Shown: one piece after another, positions 53,656 through 62,501 of the stretch
How the letters are laid out: every line of letters starts with the position of its first letter
How positions within the stretch are numbered: the first letter of the stretch is position 1
NCBI GenBank assembly: GCA_052390055.1
Contig: JBQTHH010000060.1
Span: 1-64,000 of the forward strand
From: Allorhodoferax sp052390055
GTDB lineage: Bacteria; Pseudomonadota; Gammaproteobacteria; Burkholderiales; Burkholderiaceae_C
DNA length: 64,000 bases
Direction: 5' to 3'
Program-made: the position numbers and the translations under genes
Notes under the pieces: model-generated
Database searches by the model: none
Told to the model about the DNA's origin: nothing
What the model saw: only the letters and a program-made list of their open reading frames with translations

Positions 53656-53670
53656 GGGATATTTTCAACG

Positions 53671-53676
53671 TATAAT
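53671..53676 (+). promoter_or_regulatory. TATAAT box of tRNA-Pro(GGG)
   Basis: A perfect -10 hexamer 9 nt before the mature tRNA 5' end; the -35 is weak. Confidence 0.55.
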
Positions 53677-53685
53677 CTAAGGCTT

Positions 53686-53762
53686 CGGTGTGTGGCGCAG
53701 CCTGGTAGCGCACTTGCATGGGGTGCAAGGGGTCGAAGGTTCGAATCCTTTCACACCGACCA
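53686..53762 (+). tRNA. tRNA-Pro (anticodon GGG)
   Basis: 77 nt with encoded CCA. The acceptor CGGTGTG pairs with CACACCG, and the stem CTTGC/GCAAG encloses ATGGGGT (anticodon GGG). Confidence 0.97.
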
Positions 53763-53769
53763 ATCCAAA

Positions 53770-53805
53770 ACCCCCGCTGGTTCTCCAGGAATCAGCGGGG
53801 TTTTT
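53770..53805 (+). terminator. Terminator after tRNA-Pro(GGG)
   Basis: CCCCGCTG (53772-53779) pairs with CAGCGGGG (53793-53800), then five T residues; the A run before it could serve the minus-strand gene as well. Confidence 0.85.
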
Positions 53806-53848
53806 CTTTTCCGGGAGCCGCATGCGCGGCCCCGCTCGGTTCCAGGGC

Positions 53849-55012
53849 TCAGCGCGCCAGCCGTTGCAGGCGCTCCAGCGCCGCGTGCAGCGTGGTGTCC
53901 TGTTTGGCAAAGCAGAAGCGCACCACTTTGTGGTCATCGCCGTTGGCGTAAAAGGCGCTCATGGGAATGGCGGCGACACCAATGTCGCGGGTCAGCCACT
54001 CGCAAAACGCCTTGTCCGACAGCGTGGTCAGGGGCCGGACATCGACACACTGGAAATAGCTGCCCTGGCAGGGCAGGAGTTCCAGGCCTGCCGCTTGCAG
54101 GCCCTGGCGGAACAGGTTGCGTTTGCGCTGGTAGAAGGCCGCCAGGCCGGTGGCGTGCTCCATGTTCTCCATATAGGCCGCCAGGCCGTACTGCATGGGG
54201 GTGTTGACGGTGAACACATTGAATTGGTGCACCTTGCGGAATTCGGCCATCAGCGCGGCCGGCGCGGCGACGTAGCCCACCTTCCAGCCCGTGACGTGGT
54301 AGGTCTTGCCGAAGCTGGAGACCAGCACCGAGCGCGCCGCCAGCTCGGGGTGGCGTGCCACGCTGGCGTGCGTGGCGCCATCAAACACCATGTGCTCGTA
54401 GACCTCGTCGCTGATGACCAGGACCTGGGTCGGGCGCAGCAGGGCGGCGAGCTGCTCCATGTCGTCTGCACTCCAGACCGTGGCGCTGGGGTTGTGCGGG
54501 GTGTTGAGCAACAGGGCGCGGGTGCGCGGCCCGATGGCGGCGGCCAGTCGGGCGAAGTCGGGGCGGAAGCTGCCGGGGGTCAGTGGCACCCGCACGGGTG
54601 TGGCGCCGGCGAGCACGATGCTGGGCTCGTAGCTGTCGTAACAGGGCTCCAGCACCACCACTTCGTCACCCGGGTGCACCAGTGCCGTGATGGCGGTGAA
54701 CAGGGCCTGGGTGGCACCCGCGGTGACGGTGATTTCCTGGCCCGGGTCATAGCGGTGGCCGTACAGCGCTTCGATCTTGCGGGCGATGGCCTCGCGCAGC
54801 ACCGGCACCCCGGCCATGGGCGGGTACTGATTGTGGCCGCTGCGCATGGCGGTGTGCACCTGCTCCACCAGAGCCGGGTCACAGTCGAAGTCCGGGAAAC
54901 CCTGGCCCAGATTGATGGCCTGGTGCTGGGTGGCCAGTGCCGACATGGTGGTGAAGATGGTGGTGCCCACCAGGGGCAGGCGGCTGGTCGGGGTGGGGGG
55001 ATTACAGGTCAT
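53849..55012 (-). CDS. Class I/II aminotransferase, methionine aminotransferase-like (YbdL)
   Basis: 387 residues from ATG 55012. PLP fold type I: GQGFPDFDCDP, NTPHNPSATVWS, VISDEVYEHMVFDG and the PLP lysine in SSFGKTYHVTGWKVGY. The group includes methionine and kynurenine/glutamine transaminases; the YGHRYDPGQEITVTAGATQALFTAI region resembles YbdL. It overlaps the CysB-like regulator by 11 bp on the same strand, which hints at sulfur amino acid metabolism, but the substrate is not proven. Confidence 0.85.
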   Translation of the reverse strand: MTCNPPTPTSRLPLVGTTIFTTMSALATQHQAINLGQGFPDFDCDPALVEQVHTAMRSGHNQYPPMAGVPVLREAIARKIEALYGHRYDPGQEITVTAGATQALFTAITALVHPGDEVVVLEPCYDSYEPSIVLAGATPVRVPLTPGSFRPDFARLAAAIGPRTRALLLNTPHNPSATVWSADDMEQLAALLRPTQVLVISDEVYEHMVFDGATHASVARHPELAARSVLVSSFGKTYHVTGWKVGYVAAPAALMAEFRKVHQFNVFTVNTPMQYGLAAYMENMEHATGLAAFYQRKRNLFRQGLQAAGLELLPCQGSYFQCVDVRPLTTLSDKAFCEWLTRDIGVAAIPMSAFYANGDDHKVVRFCFAKQDTTLHAALERLQRLAR

Positions 55013-55967
55013 AGTCGTGTCCCGAACCTTCCATGGTGCGGGTGATGAGGGAGCGGTCGAGCCGGTCGCTGAGCAATTCGGCAAATTTGTAGACGAAGTT
55101 GCGCAGGTAGACCCCCTTCTTGAATGCCACCCGGGTGACGTTGCGGCCAAAGAGCTGGCCGCCGGGGCGGACCACCAGGCCCATCTTGCCTCCGGTCAGG
55201 GCCTGGTCTTCCACCACGTCGGCGACCGACATTTCGGCCGCGATGCCAATGCCCAGCCCCAGGCGTACGTAGGTCTTGATCACGTCCGAGTCGATCGCCT
55301 CCAGGGCGATCTGCGGGGTGAGCTTGCGCTGCGCGAAAGCATGGTCGATGCGGCTGCGCCCGGTGAACGAGGGGTGGTAGGTGATGAGGGGTTCAGGAGC
55401 GATGTCCTCCAGCGTCAGGGACTCCTTTTGCGCCAGCGGGTGTTGGGCCGGGAGCACCAGCACGTGCTGCCAGTCATAGCAGGGCAGGGTGACGAGTTCG
55501 GGGTAGTTGGTCAGGGATTCGGTGGCGATGCCGATTTCTGCGGTCTCGTCGATCAGCATGCGCGCCACCTGATCGGGCGAGCCCTGGTGCAGACTGATGG
55601 CGACCTTGGGGTAGGCCAGGCGCAGGGCGGCCACTTTTTCGGGCAGCACGTAGCGCGCCTGGGTGTGGGTGGTGGCGATGGACAGGGTGCCGTTGTCCTG
55701 GGCGCTGTACTGCTCGCCAATGCGCTTGAGGTTGGCGACTTCGCGCAGGATGATGTCTATGCTCTGCACCACCCGCGCCCCCGGCTCGGTGATGCGCTTG
55801 AGGCGCTTGCCGTGGCGGGCAAAGATGTCCACGCCCAATTCTTCTTCCAGCTCGATGATGGCCTTGGACACCCCGGGCTGGGAGGTGTGCAAGGCCTTGG
55901 CCGCCTCGGTCAGATTCAGGTTGCGGCGCACGGCCTCCTGGATGAAGCGGAACTGGTGCAGGTTCAT
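55002..55967 (-). CDS. LysR-type regulator of the CysB/Cbl group
   Basis: 321 residues from ATG 55967. The N-terminus MNLHQFRFIQEAVRRNLNLTEAAKALHTSQPGVSKAIIELEEELG is the CysB-type helix-turn-helix, longer-lived in this subgroup than in generic LysR proteins; the effector domain (about 95-300) contains TTHTQARYVLPEKV, typical of CysB/Cbl. It would control sulfate assimilation genes with O-acetylserine or N-acetylserine as inducer. It overlaps the CbiX gene (ATGA) and the aminotransferase, so all are translated as a chain. Confidence 0.9.
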   Translation of the reverse strand: MNLHQFRFIQEAVRRNLNLTEAAKALHTSQPGVSKAIIELEEELGVDIFARHGKRLKRITEPGARVVQSIDIILREVANLKRIGEQYSAQDNGTLSIATTHTQARYVLPEKVAALRLAYPKVAISLHQGSPDQVARMLIDETAEIGIATESLTNYPELVTLPCYDWQHVLVLPAQHPLAQKESLTLEDIAPEPLITYHPSFTGRSRIDHAFAQRKLTPQIALEAIDSDVIKTYVRLGLGIGIAAEMSVADVVEDQALTGGKMGLVVRPGGQLFGRNVTRVAFKKGVYLRNFVYKFAELLSDRLDRSLITRTMEGSGHDYDL

Positions 55968-56389
55968 GGCGCGGTGGGCGTGGTGGGCGTGGTGTCGGGT
56001 GGGGGGGAAGGCAGGTCCTCGGTGGCGATGCAGCCCAGGCATTCAAGCAGCGCAGGATGCTCCCCGACCGAGGCGCGCAGCTCCACTTGGGCATGGGGGT
56101 GGGCCTGGCGCAGGGCCTGGACCAGGCGGGGCAGGTCTTCGCGCGCGTGTTTTCCCATGCCCAGAAAGAGGGGCAGCACGCGCAGCTTGCGCACTCCATC
56201 GCGCACCATGGCGGCGGCGACAGTGGGCAGATCAGGGGCACACAGCTCCAGGTAGGCGCATTGCACCGGAGTGTCTGGGCTCAGGGTGCGGATATGCCGT
56301 GCCACAGCTTCGATGGGGGCTTTCCACTGCGGATCGCGCGAACCGTGGGCCAGCAGGATGATGCCCGTGGGTGCAAGGGGGGCCGTCAT
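55964..56389 (-). CDS. CbiX-type sirohydrochlorin chelatase, short form
   Basis: 141 residues from ATG 56389, which overlaps the lptG stop (ATGA). The single CbiX domain has GIILLAHGSRDPQWKAPIEAV with the metal-binding His, and VLPLFLGMGKHAREDLPRLV with the second His. It would insert cobalt, nickel or iron into sirohydrochlorin, e.g. for sirohaem in sulfite or nitrite reductase. Being joined to a CysB-like regulator supports a sulfite-reductase link. Confidence 0.85.
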   Translation of the reverse strand: MTAPLAPTGIILLAHGSRDPQWKAPIEAVARHIRTLSPDTPVQCAYLELCAPDLPTVAAAMVRDGVRKLRVLPLFLGMGKHAREDLPRLVQALRQAHPHAQVELRASVGEHPALLECLGCIATEDLPSPPPDTTPTTPTAP

Positions 56390-57492
56390 CGGCGCACCAC
56401 CAGCCAGCTGAAGGCGCTCAGCGAGAACAGCGAATACACCAGGCCCGGCACGGCAGCGGTCAGCCAGGGCTGCCAGCCGCGCAGGTTGCCCAGGTCGTTG
56501 AGCACGTTGTTGAGCAGCACGAAGCTGATGCCAGCCATCACGCCCACGAATACGTAAGGCGCGATGGAGCCGGAGCGGAAGTGGAAGTAGGCAAAGGGCA
56601 GGGCCAGCACCACCATCACCAGGCAGCTCAAGGGGTAGAACACTTTCTTCCAGAACTGGATTTCGTATTTCTGGGCCGACTGCCCATTGCCCTTGAGGTG
56701 CTGCATGTACTGGAACAGGGCCAGGGTGCCCATGCGTTCGGGTTTGAGCACGGCCGCAGCCACCATTTCGGCACTGAGCCGGGTGGGCCAGCGCAGGGTA
56801 TCGATGGTGCTGAGTGTGATGCCGGGCTGCGGGGCATCGGCAGCAGGGAAGTCGGTGCGCTGCACGGACTGCAGCAGCCAGGCCTCGCCCTCGCTGAACT
56901 GGGCGCTTTGCGCGCGCGTGATGGACACCATGAAGCCGCGGTTGTCGTATTCGAACAGGTGCACGTCGCGCATTTGCGCGTCGGCGCTGAGGGAGCCGAC
57001 GTTGACTGCAAAGTGGGCGTAAGGTTGGCGGTCCTTGAGCCAGGCGCCGGTCTTGCCCACCGTGAGCTTGCCCAGGTAGTTGGCGCGCAGGCGCTGTGCC
57101 GTGCGGTCCGCGAATGGTGCCAGGTAGTCGCCTACGGCGAAGGTGAACACGGTGAAGAACAGCCCGAGCAGGCCCAGTGCGCGCAAGGCGCGCCATGGCC
57201 CCAGGCCGCTGGTGCGCAGGATGGTGAATTCGGAGCTTTGTGCCAGCCGTGCCATGACGAAAATGGTGCCGATCAGGACCGTGATGGGCAGCAACTCATA
57301 GACATGGCTGGGGGCCATCAGGGCCACGTACACCAGTGCCTGCGGGATCTGGTAACCCAACTGGCCGTGGCGCGTGACGTTTTGCAGCTCTTCCACGAAG
57401 TCGAAGAAGAAAAACAGTGCGATGAAGCCCAGCGTGACCAGGGCCACGGCACCCGCCACTTCACCATACAGAAACCGGCGCAGCGTCTTCAT
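56386..57492 (-). CDS. lptG: LPS export ABC transporter permease LptG
   Basis: 368 residues from ATG 57492, overlapping the lptF stop (ATGA). Two sets of three membrane segments flank a periplasmic beta-jellyroll domain (about 130-265). The N-terminus MKTLRRFLYGEVAGAVALVTLGFIALFFFFDFVEEL is typical. With LptF and LptB it extracts lipopolysaccharide from the inner membrane. The chain lptF-lptG is conserved. Confidence 0.95.
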   Translation of the reverse strand: MKTLRRFLYGEVAGAVALVTLGFIALFFFFDFVEELQNVTRHGQLGYQIPQALVYVALMAPSHVYELLPITVLIGTIFVMARLAQSSEFTILRTSGLGPWRALRALGLLGLFFTVFTFAVGDYLAPFADRTAQRLRANYLGKLTVGKTGAWLKDRQPYAHFAVNVGSLSADAQMRDVHLFEYDNRGFMVSITRAQSAQFSEGEAWLLQSVQRTDFPAADAPQPGITLSTIDTLRWPTRLSAEMVAAAVLKPERMGTLALFQYMQHLKGNGQSAQKYEIQFWKKVFYPLSCLVMVVLALPFAYFHFRSGSIAPYVFVGVMAGISFVLLNNVLNDLGNLRGWQPWLTAAVPGLVYSLFSLSAFSWLVVRR

Positions 57493-58568
57493 GGCAACCA
57501 GTGCCTCCAGGACCAGGCGTTGTGCCGCGCCGCGAGCCACGCCAGTGCGCCAGCCAGGACGCCGCCATGCAGCGCCGCGGTGTAGGACCAAAAGCCGATG
57601 GCCCCGCTGGCAATCCAGTTCTTGCCCATGAGCAGCATGTTCAGGTAGACGACAAAGCCGAGAAACGCCAGGCCCAGGTTGCCGGTGCGCCCGACGCGCG
57701 GATTGACGCCCGCCACGGCCACGCCCACGAAGACGAGGTTGAACGCCGCCAGGCTCAGGCCCGCACGCCAGGACAGCTCGGCCAGGTGCAATGGGATGGG
57801 GTTGCGCAGCAGATTCTGGGTGCTCAAGGAGGCCGTGGGGGCGTAGCTGCGCTGCGAGCGGTCATCCGCGCCCAGGCGGGTTTCGTAGCGCTCGAAGGTG
57901 CTGACGCGGTATTCACCGCTGTGGGCGCTGCGCTCCACGCGCTGGCCGTTTTCCAGCACCAGGAATTTGCCGCCGTCCTGGAATTCGATGTGCCCGCTCT
58001 TGGCCGAGGTGATGGTTTCCTTGTCGGTTTCGCGCGCGACGATGAAGACGTTGCGCCCCACCTGGTCGGTTTGCGCATCCTTTTCGATGAAAAACACGCG
58101 GTCGCCGTTGGCCGACTCCTGGAACTGCCCAGGCTCGATGCGGGCGATGTCGCTGCGCTTTTCGAAGCGGTCGCGCAGGTCTTCGATGCGGCCAAAGGCC
58201 CAGGGCAGGATCAGGAATGCGAGCGCCACGATGGCCAGCACGATGGGCCAGGAAAAGCGCAGCAGCGGCTGGAGCAGGGCCGACAGGCCGCGCCCGCTGG
58301 CGAACCAGATCACCATCTCGCTGTCCTGGTACATGCGTGTGAGCACCCCCAGAATGGCGATGAACAGGCTCAGGGTGAGGATGGTGGGCAGGTCCGACAA
58401 GACCGTATAACCCATAATCACCATCACGTCGGCGGGGTCGAAAGTGCCCCGCGAAGCATCCCCCAGGGTTCGGATCAGCGTCATGGTGACCACCACGGTC
58501 ACCAGCACCACCACGGTGGCGCCAAACGAGCGTGCCAGCTCTTTGCGAACGGAGGATTGGAATAACAT
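57489..58568 (-). CDS. lptF: LPS export ABC transporter permease LptF
   Basis: 359 residues. The N-terminus MLFQSSVRKELARSFGATVVVLVTVVVTMTLIRTLG is a typical LptF start; further membrane segments lie at about 50-75, 100-125 and in the last 90 residues, around a periplasmic domain. It is divergent from pepA with 23 nt between the two start codons, so their promoters must overlap the genes or one another. Confidence 0.95.
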   Translation of the reverse strand: MLFQSSVRKELARSFGATVVVLVTVVVTMTLIRTLGDASRGTFDPADVMVIMGYTVLSDLPTILTLSLFIAILGVLTRMYQDSEMVIWFASGRGLSALLQPLLRFSWPIVLAIVALAFLILPWAFGRIEDLRDRFEKRSDIARIEPGQFQESANGDRVFFIEKDAQTDQVGRNVFIVARETDKETITSAKSGHIEFQDGGKFLVLENGQRVERSAHSGEYRVSTFERYETRLGADDRSQRSYAPTASLSTQNLLRNPIPLHLAELSWRAGLSLAAFNLVFVGVAVAGVNPRVGRTGNLGLAFLGFVVYLNMLLMGKNWIASGAIGFWSYTAALHGGVLAGALAWLAARHNAWSWRHWLP

Positions 58569-58591
58569 CGCCGCGAAGGAAAAACCGGATT

Positions 58592-60046
58592 ATGGACTTT
58601 GAACTCAAGACCCTGGACTGTGCGCGTGCAGCCCAGGAAAAATGCGATGCGCTGGTGGTGCTGGTGGGCAAGGATTTCGCCGCCGACAAGGCGGTGGCGG
58701 CGCACCAGTGCATTGCCCAGGCGCTGCAGGCCAAGGACCTGGAGAGCGCCGCGGGCAAGACACTGGCGCTCTACCGCCACCCGGCCTTCAAGGCCGCGCG
58801 CGTGGTGCTGGCCAGCGTGGGTGAGGGCGGGGCCAAGGACGTGCGCGCTGCCCTGGGGGCCGCCTGGGGGCAGGTCAAGCACGCGGGGCTCAAGCGCCTG
58901 GTGGTGTGCTGGGCCCAGGCCAGCAATGCAGCCGCCGTGCGCGCCGCCGTGGCGGCCCTGGCCGACGCCAGCTACAGCTACACCACCACCAAGAGCAAGC
59001 CCGAACCCTGCACCGTGAACAAGCTGGTGCTGGCCGGGGCCGACCTGGCGCAGCACCAGGCGGTGTTTGCGCAGGCGGTGGCGATTGCCCAGGGTGTTGC
59101 GCTGGCGCGTGAGTGGGCGAACCGCCCCGCCAACCACGCCACACCCACCCACCTGGCGCAGGCGGCACAGGCGCTGGCCAAGGACAGTGCCAAGATGCAG
59201 TGCGAGGTGCTGGGTCCCAAAGAGGTGGCCAAGCTGGGTATGGGCGCGTTCATGGCGGTGGCCCAGGGTTCGGCCCAGCCGCTGCAGTTCATCGTGCTGC
59301 GCTACCAGGGCGCGGCCAAGACCAAGGCCCCGCTGGTGCTGGTGGGCAAGGGCATCACCTTCGACAGCGGCGGCATTTCGCTCAAACCCGGGCCCGAGAT
59401 GGACGAGATGAAGTTCGACATGTCGGGCGCGGCCAGCGTGCTGGGGGCTTTTGCGGCACTGGCGCAGCTCAAACCGGCGTGCAATGTGGTGGGCTTGATA
59501 CCGGCGTGCGAAAACCTGCCCAGCAGCCGTGCGCTCAAGCCCAGCGACGTGGTGACCAGCATGAACGGCACCACCATCGAGATTCTGAACACCGATGCCG
59601 AAGGGCGCTTGATCCTGTGCGATGCGCTGAGCTATGCGGAGCGCTTCAAGCCCGCCGCGGTGGTGGACATCGCCACCCTGACCGGGGCCTGCGTGATCGC
59701 CCTGGGGGCGGTGCGCAGCGGCCTGTTCAGCAGCGACGATGGTTTGGCACAGGAGCTGATGGCCGCGGGCGATGCGGCGCAGGACCTGGCCTGGCGCATG
59801 CCCCTGGACGAGGACTACGCCGATGGGCTCAAGACCTCGTTTGCCGACGTGGCCAATGTGGCGGGGCGCGCGGGCGGATCGATCACCGCAGCCAAGTTTC
59901 TGCACCGCTTTGCCAAGGCCTATCCGTGGGCGCACCTGGATATTGCCGGTACGGCCTGGAAGAGCGGTGCGGCCAAGGGTGCCACCGGGCGCCCGGTGGG
60001 GCTGCTGGTGGAGTGGGTGCTGGCGCGCGCCCAGGCCACACGGTGA
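58592..60046 (+). CDS. pepA: Leucyl aminopeptidase (M17)
   Basis: 484 residues from ATG 58592 (GAAGGA upstream). The C-terminal catalytic domain has GKGITFDSGGISLKPG, with the lysine and metal-ligand Asp, and the family signature NTDAEGRLILCDAL. It cleaves N-terminal residues from peptides using two metals; in E. coli, PepA also acts as a DNA-binding protein. It pairs with holC as in many Proteobacteria. Confidence 0.96.
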   Translation: MDFELKTLDCARAAQEKCDALVVLVGKDFAADKAVAAHQCIAQALQAKDLESAAGKTLALYRHPAFKAARVVLASVGEGGAKDVRAALGAAWGQVKHAGLKRLVVCWAQASNAAAVRAAVAALADASYSYTTTKSKPEPCTVNKLVLAGADLAQHQAVFAQAVAIAQGVALAREWANRPANHATPTHLAQAAQALAKDSAKMQCEVLGPKEVAKLGMGAFMAVAQGSAQPLQFIVLRYQGAAKTKAPLVLVGKGITFDSGGISLKPGPEMDEMKFDMSGAASVLGAFAALAQLKPACNVVGLIPACENLPSSRALKPSDVVTSMNGTTIEILNTDAEGRLILCDALSYAERFKPAAVVDIATLTGACVIALGAVRSGLFSSDDGLAQELMAAGDAAQDLAWRMPLDEDYADGLKTSFADVANVAGRAGGSITAAKFLHRFAKAYPWAHLDIAGTAWKSGAAKGATGRPVGLLVEWVLARAQATR

Positions 60047-60486
60047 CACAGGTCGCCTTTCATTTCGGGGCCAGCAACCGCCTGGCCTACAGCTGCCGCC
60101 TGCTGCGCAAGGTGGCCGCCAGCGGCATGCGGGCCCTGGTGGTGGTGCCGGATTCCGAGCTGGCCTTGCTCGACGAGGGCTTGTGGGCCGTGGGGGCGAC
60201 CGATTTCGTGCCGCATGCCACCCTGGATGCGCCCGAAGGCATGCGCCAGCGCAGTGCCGTGCTGCTCAGCGCGGGCTGGCCGCAGCAGCCCGTGCCTGGG
60301 GTGGAGGTGTTGGTGAATCTGGCGCCAGAGTATCCCGCGCAATTGGCCTGGTTCACGCGTGTGGTGGAGGTGGTCAGCGCCGATGGGCCAGACCGCGACA
60401 GCGCGCGCGACAAGTGGCGCCGTTACAGCGCCCAGGGCCACAGCATCCAGCGCCACGACCTGCAGCGCCAGGAGGCGGGGGCATGA
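60043..60486 (+). CDS. holC: DNA polymerase III chi subunit
   Basis: 147 residues from GTG 60043, which overlaps the pepA stop (GTGA). The HolC fold is indicated by VAFHFGASNRLAYSCRLLRKVAASGMRALVVV, FVPHATLDAPEGMRQRSAVLLS and the conserved end FTRVVEVVSAD...RDKWRRYSAQGHSIQRHDL. It links the clamp loader to single-strand binding protein. The next small gene overlaps it by 4 bp. Confidence 0.9.
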   Translation: MTQVAFHFGASNRLAYSCRLLRKVAASGMRALVVVPDSELALLDEGLWAVGATDFVPHATLDAPEGMRQRSAVLLSAGWPQQPVPGVEVLVNLAPEYPAQLAWFTRVVEVVSADGPDRDSARDKWRRYSAQGHSIQRHDLQRQEAGA

Positions 60487-60839
60487 CCTCGACCACGGGA
60501 TCACGCTCCCGGGGGCGTTTTGTTCCCACCTTGACCGAGGTGGTGACGCCGGTGGTGCTGGAGCGCGATCAGGTAGTGGCACCCGTGGACCCGCTTGCGG
60601 CAGCACCAGAAGGGCTGTTGGACGCGCAGGCGGTGGAGCCGCTGCGCATGGGGTCGGCCCTGGATGCCATGGTGGAAGCCATGTTGCCGCAGGCGCGCGG
60701 GCAGTTGCAGGCGGCCTTGCAGGCGGCGGCGGATGCTCTGGTGGCGCAGCAGCTGCAAGCCATGGAGGAGCAACTGCGCAGTCAGTTGCGCGCCACCGTG
60801 CGCCAAGCCATGGGCCTGAGGCCGCGCGACGGTGCCTGA
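60483..60839 (+). CDS. Small conserved-position protein of unknown function after holC
   Basis: 118 residues from ATG 60483, overlapping the holC stop (ATGA). No domain was recognised. The first 60 residues are rich in Pro, Val and Thr without clear structure; residues of about 58-108 (LDAMVEAMLPQARGQLQAALQAAADALVAQQLQAMEEQLRSQLRATVRQAM) are strongly helical and alanine/glutamine-rich, suggesting a coiled coil. Position and overlap indicate it is translated with pepA-holC. It may have a role in protein-protein contact; nothing more can be claimed. Confidence 0.7.
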   Translation: MTSTTGSRSRGRFVPTLTEVVTPVVLERDQVVAPVDPLAAAPEGLLDAQAVEPLRMGSALDAMVEAMLPQARGQLQAALQAAADALVAQQLQAMEEQLRSQLRATVRQAMGLRPRDGA

Positions 60840-60916
60840 GATGGGGGCCGGAGGTGAGAAACGCAGTGGGCCACAGGATAAAAGCCCCTGATTTTCGGGT
60901 TACAATGGCGGGCTTC

Positions 60917-61007
60917 GGAGCGGTGGATGAGTGGTTTAAGTCGCACGCCTGGAAAGCGTGTGTAGGTTAATAGCCTACCGGGGGTTCGAATCCCCCCTGC
61001 TCCGCCA
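60917..61007 (+). tRNA. tRNA-Ser (anticodon GGA)
   Basis: 91 nt with a long variable arm (GTAGGTTAATAGCCTAC) and encoded CCA. The acceptor GGAGCGG pairs with CTGCTCC, and the stem CACGC/GCGTG encloses CTGGAAA (anticodon GGA). TACAAT at 60901-60906 is a plausible -10 box. Confidence 0.97.
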
Positions 61008-61012
61008 GATAC

Positions 61013-61047
61013 AAAACCCCGTAGTGCCTTGTGCGCTACGGGGTTTT
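61013..61047 (+). terminator. Terminator after tRNA-Ser
   Basis: AAAACCCCGTAG (61013-61024) pairs fully with CTACGGGGTTTT (61036-61047), loop of 11 nt. The A and T ends make it usable from both strands, i.e. also for the SPFH gene. Confidence 0.9.
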
Positions 61048-61116
61048 CCTTTTGGAGCGCCCTGAGTGGGCGCGCCCGCTGCGGGTGCAAGTTCCGCAGC
61101 GGCTTGGCAGCGTGGG

Positions 61117-62025
61117 TCAGCGGCTGCCTTGCACCATTTTCATGGCCGAGCCGATGAGGGCCGAGACTTCGGTCATGTTGCTGGGCACGATCAGGGTGGT
61201 GGTGGCGTCGGTGGCGACTTTGCTGTAGGCGTCGACGGCGCGCTCTGCCACCTTGAGCTGCACCGCTTGTTCGCCACCGGGCTGGCGGATGGCGGTGGCA
61301 ATGCGCTCGATAGCATGGGCGGTGGCTTCGGCCACGGCGGTGATGGCAGCGGCTTCGCCCTGGGCGTTGTTGATGGCGGCCTGCTTTTCGCCCTCGGAGC
61401 GGGCAATGAAAGCCTCGCGCTCTCCGGTGGCAATATTGATCTGCTCCTGACGACGCCCTTCGGAGGCCGCGATCAGGGCGCGTTTTTCACGCTCGGCGGT
61501 GATCTGTGCCTGCATGGCATGCAGGATTTCCTTCGGGGGAGTAAGGTCCTTGATCTCGTAGCGCAGCACCTTCACGCCCCAGTTCAGCGCGGCCTCATCA
61601 ATGGCGGCCACCACCTGGGCGTTGATGACATCACGTTCCTCAAAGGTCTTGTCCAGCTCCAGGCGGCCTATGACCGAGCGCAGGGTGGTCTGCGCCAGTT
61701 GCGAGATGGCGACGATGTAGTTGCTGGAGCCGTAGCTGGCGCGCATCGGGTCCGTAACCTGGAAGTACAGGATGCCATCCACCTGCAGCTGGGTGTTGTC
61801 CTTGGTGATGCATACCTGGCTGGCAATGTCCAGCGGCACCTCTTTGAGCAGGTGCTTGTAGGCCACGCGGTCCACAAAGGGGATGACGATGTTCAGGCCC
61901 GGGGTGAGGGTGCCGTGGTATTTGCCCAGCCGCTCCACCACCCAGGCGTGCTGTTGGGGAACGACCTGTACGCCCTTGAAGACGAACATGAGCGCGACGA
62001 TGAGGACGACGAGAGCGATTTCCAT
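61117..62025 (-). CDS. SPFH/band 7 membrane protein (stomatin-like, QmcA group)
   Basis: 302 residues from ATG 62025, with GGAG upstream. One N-terminal membrane helix (about 3-22) is followed by the SPFH domain (about 25-180, QQHAWVVERLGKYHGTLTPGLNIVIPF) and an Ala/Glu-rich coiled coil (about 190-260). Such proteins form large oligomers at membranes and are found with NfeD partners; here the NfeD gene lies 50 nt upstream on the same strand. They are linked to membrane domain organisation and protease control. Confidence 0.92.
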   Translation of the reverse strand: MEIALVVLIVALMFVFKGVQVVPQQHAWVVERLGKYHGTLTPGLNIVIPFVDRVAYKHLLKEVPLDIASQVCITKDNTQLQVDGILYFQVTDPMRASYGSSNYIVAISQLAQTTLRSVIGRLELDKTFEERDVINAQVVAAIDEAALNWGVKVLRYEIKDLTPPKEILHAMQAQITAEREKRALIAASEGRRQEQINIATGEREAFIARSEGEKQAAINNAQGEAAAITAVAEATAHAIERIATAIRQPGGEQAVQLKVAERAVDAYSKVATDATTTLIVPSNMTEVSALIGSAMKMVQGSR

Positions 62026-62075
62026 GGATGGTTCTCCGGGGTTGTGGAAAGGCAGGGGGTAATGCTGCAGGCGCT

Positions 62076-62501
62076 TCAGGCCTTGTCCAGCAACAGGCGG
62101 TTGCCCACCAGTTCTGCGACGCGGTGGGCGCCCGGGGTGGGCAGAACGCCGGGGCGATGGATGGCAGTCCAGCGCGCGCCACGGTAGTGGACGTCGGCGG
62201 TGCCATCGCTGTTCCAGGTATCCACCTGCACGGTTTCTCCGATGTCGAGGTTGACATTGGGGTTGGCTTGGGCAGGCAGCTCCGCGCCAGCGCTGGGGCG
62301 CTTGAAGTGCCAGGCCAGGGTGCAGGCGCTGCCCACCAGGGCGGCGGCCAGCAGTTGCAGGGCTGGGCTGGCACCGGCATGGGCCGCCAGGGCGCCTGCG
62401 GCCAGCCCGAGGGCCACCATGAGCAGGTAGACCGCGCCCACGAAAAGCTCCAGGGCCACGGCCAGGCCGGTCACGATCCACCAAATTGTCGGGGTATCCA
62501 T
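62076..62501 (-). CDS. NfeD-family membrane protein
   Basis: 141 residues from ATG 62501. Two or three hydrophobic segments (about 8-50 and 52-72) are followed by an OB-fold C-terminal domain (about 85-141, containing IGETVQVDTWNSDGTADVHYRGARW). It is the short NfeD1b type without the protease domain. Its place before the SPFH gene is a well-known pairing. Confidence 0.9.
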   Translation of the reverse strand: MDTPTIWWIVTGLAVALELFVGAVYLLMVALGLAAGALAAHAGASPALQLLAAALVGSACTLAWHFKRPSAGAELPAQANPNVNLDIGETVQVDTWNSDGTADVHYRGARWTAIHRPGVLPTPGAHRVAELVGNRLLLDKA

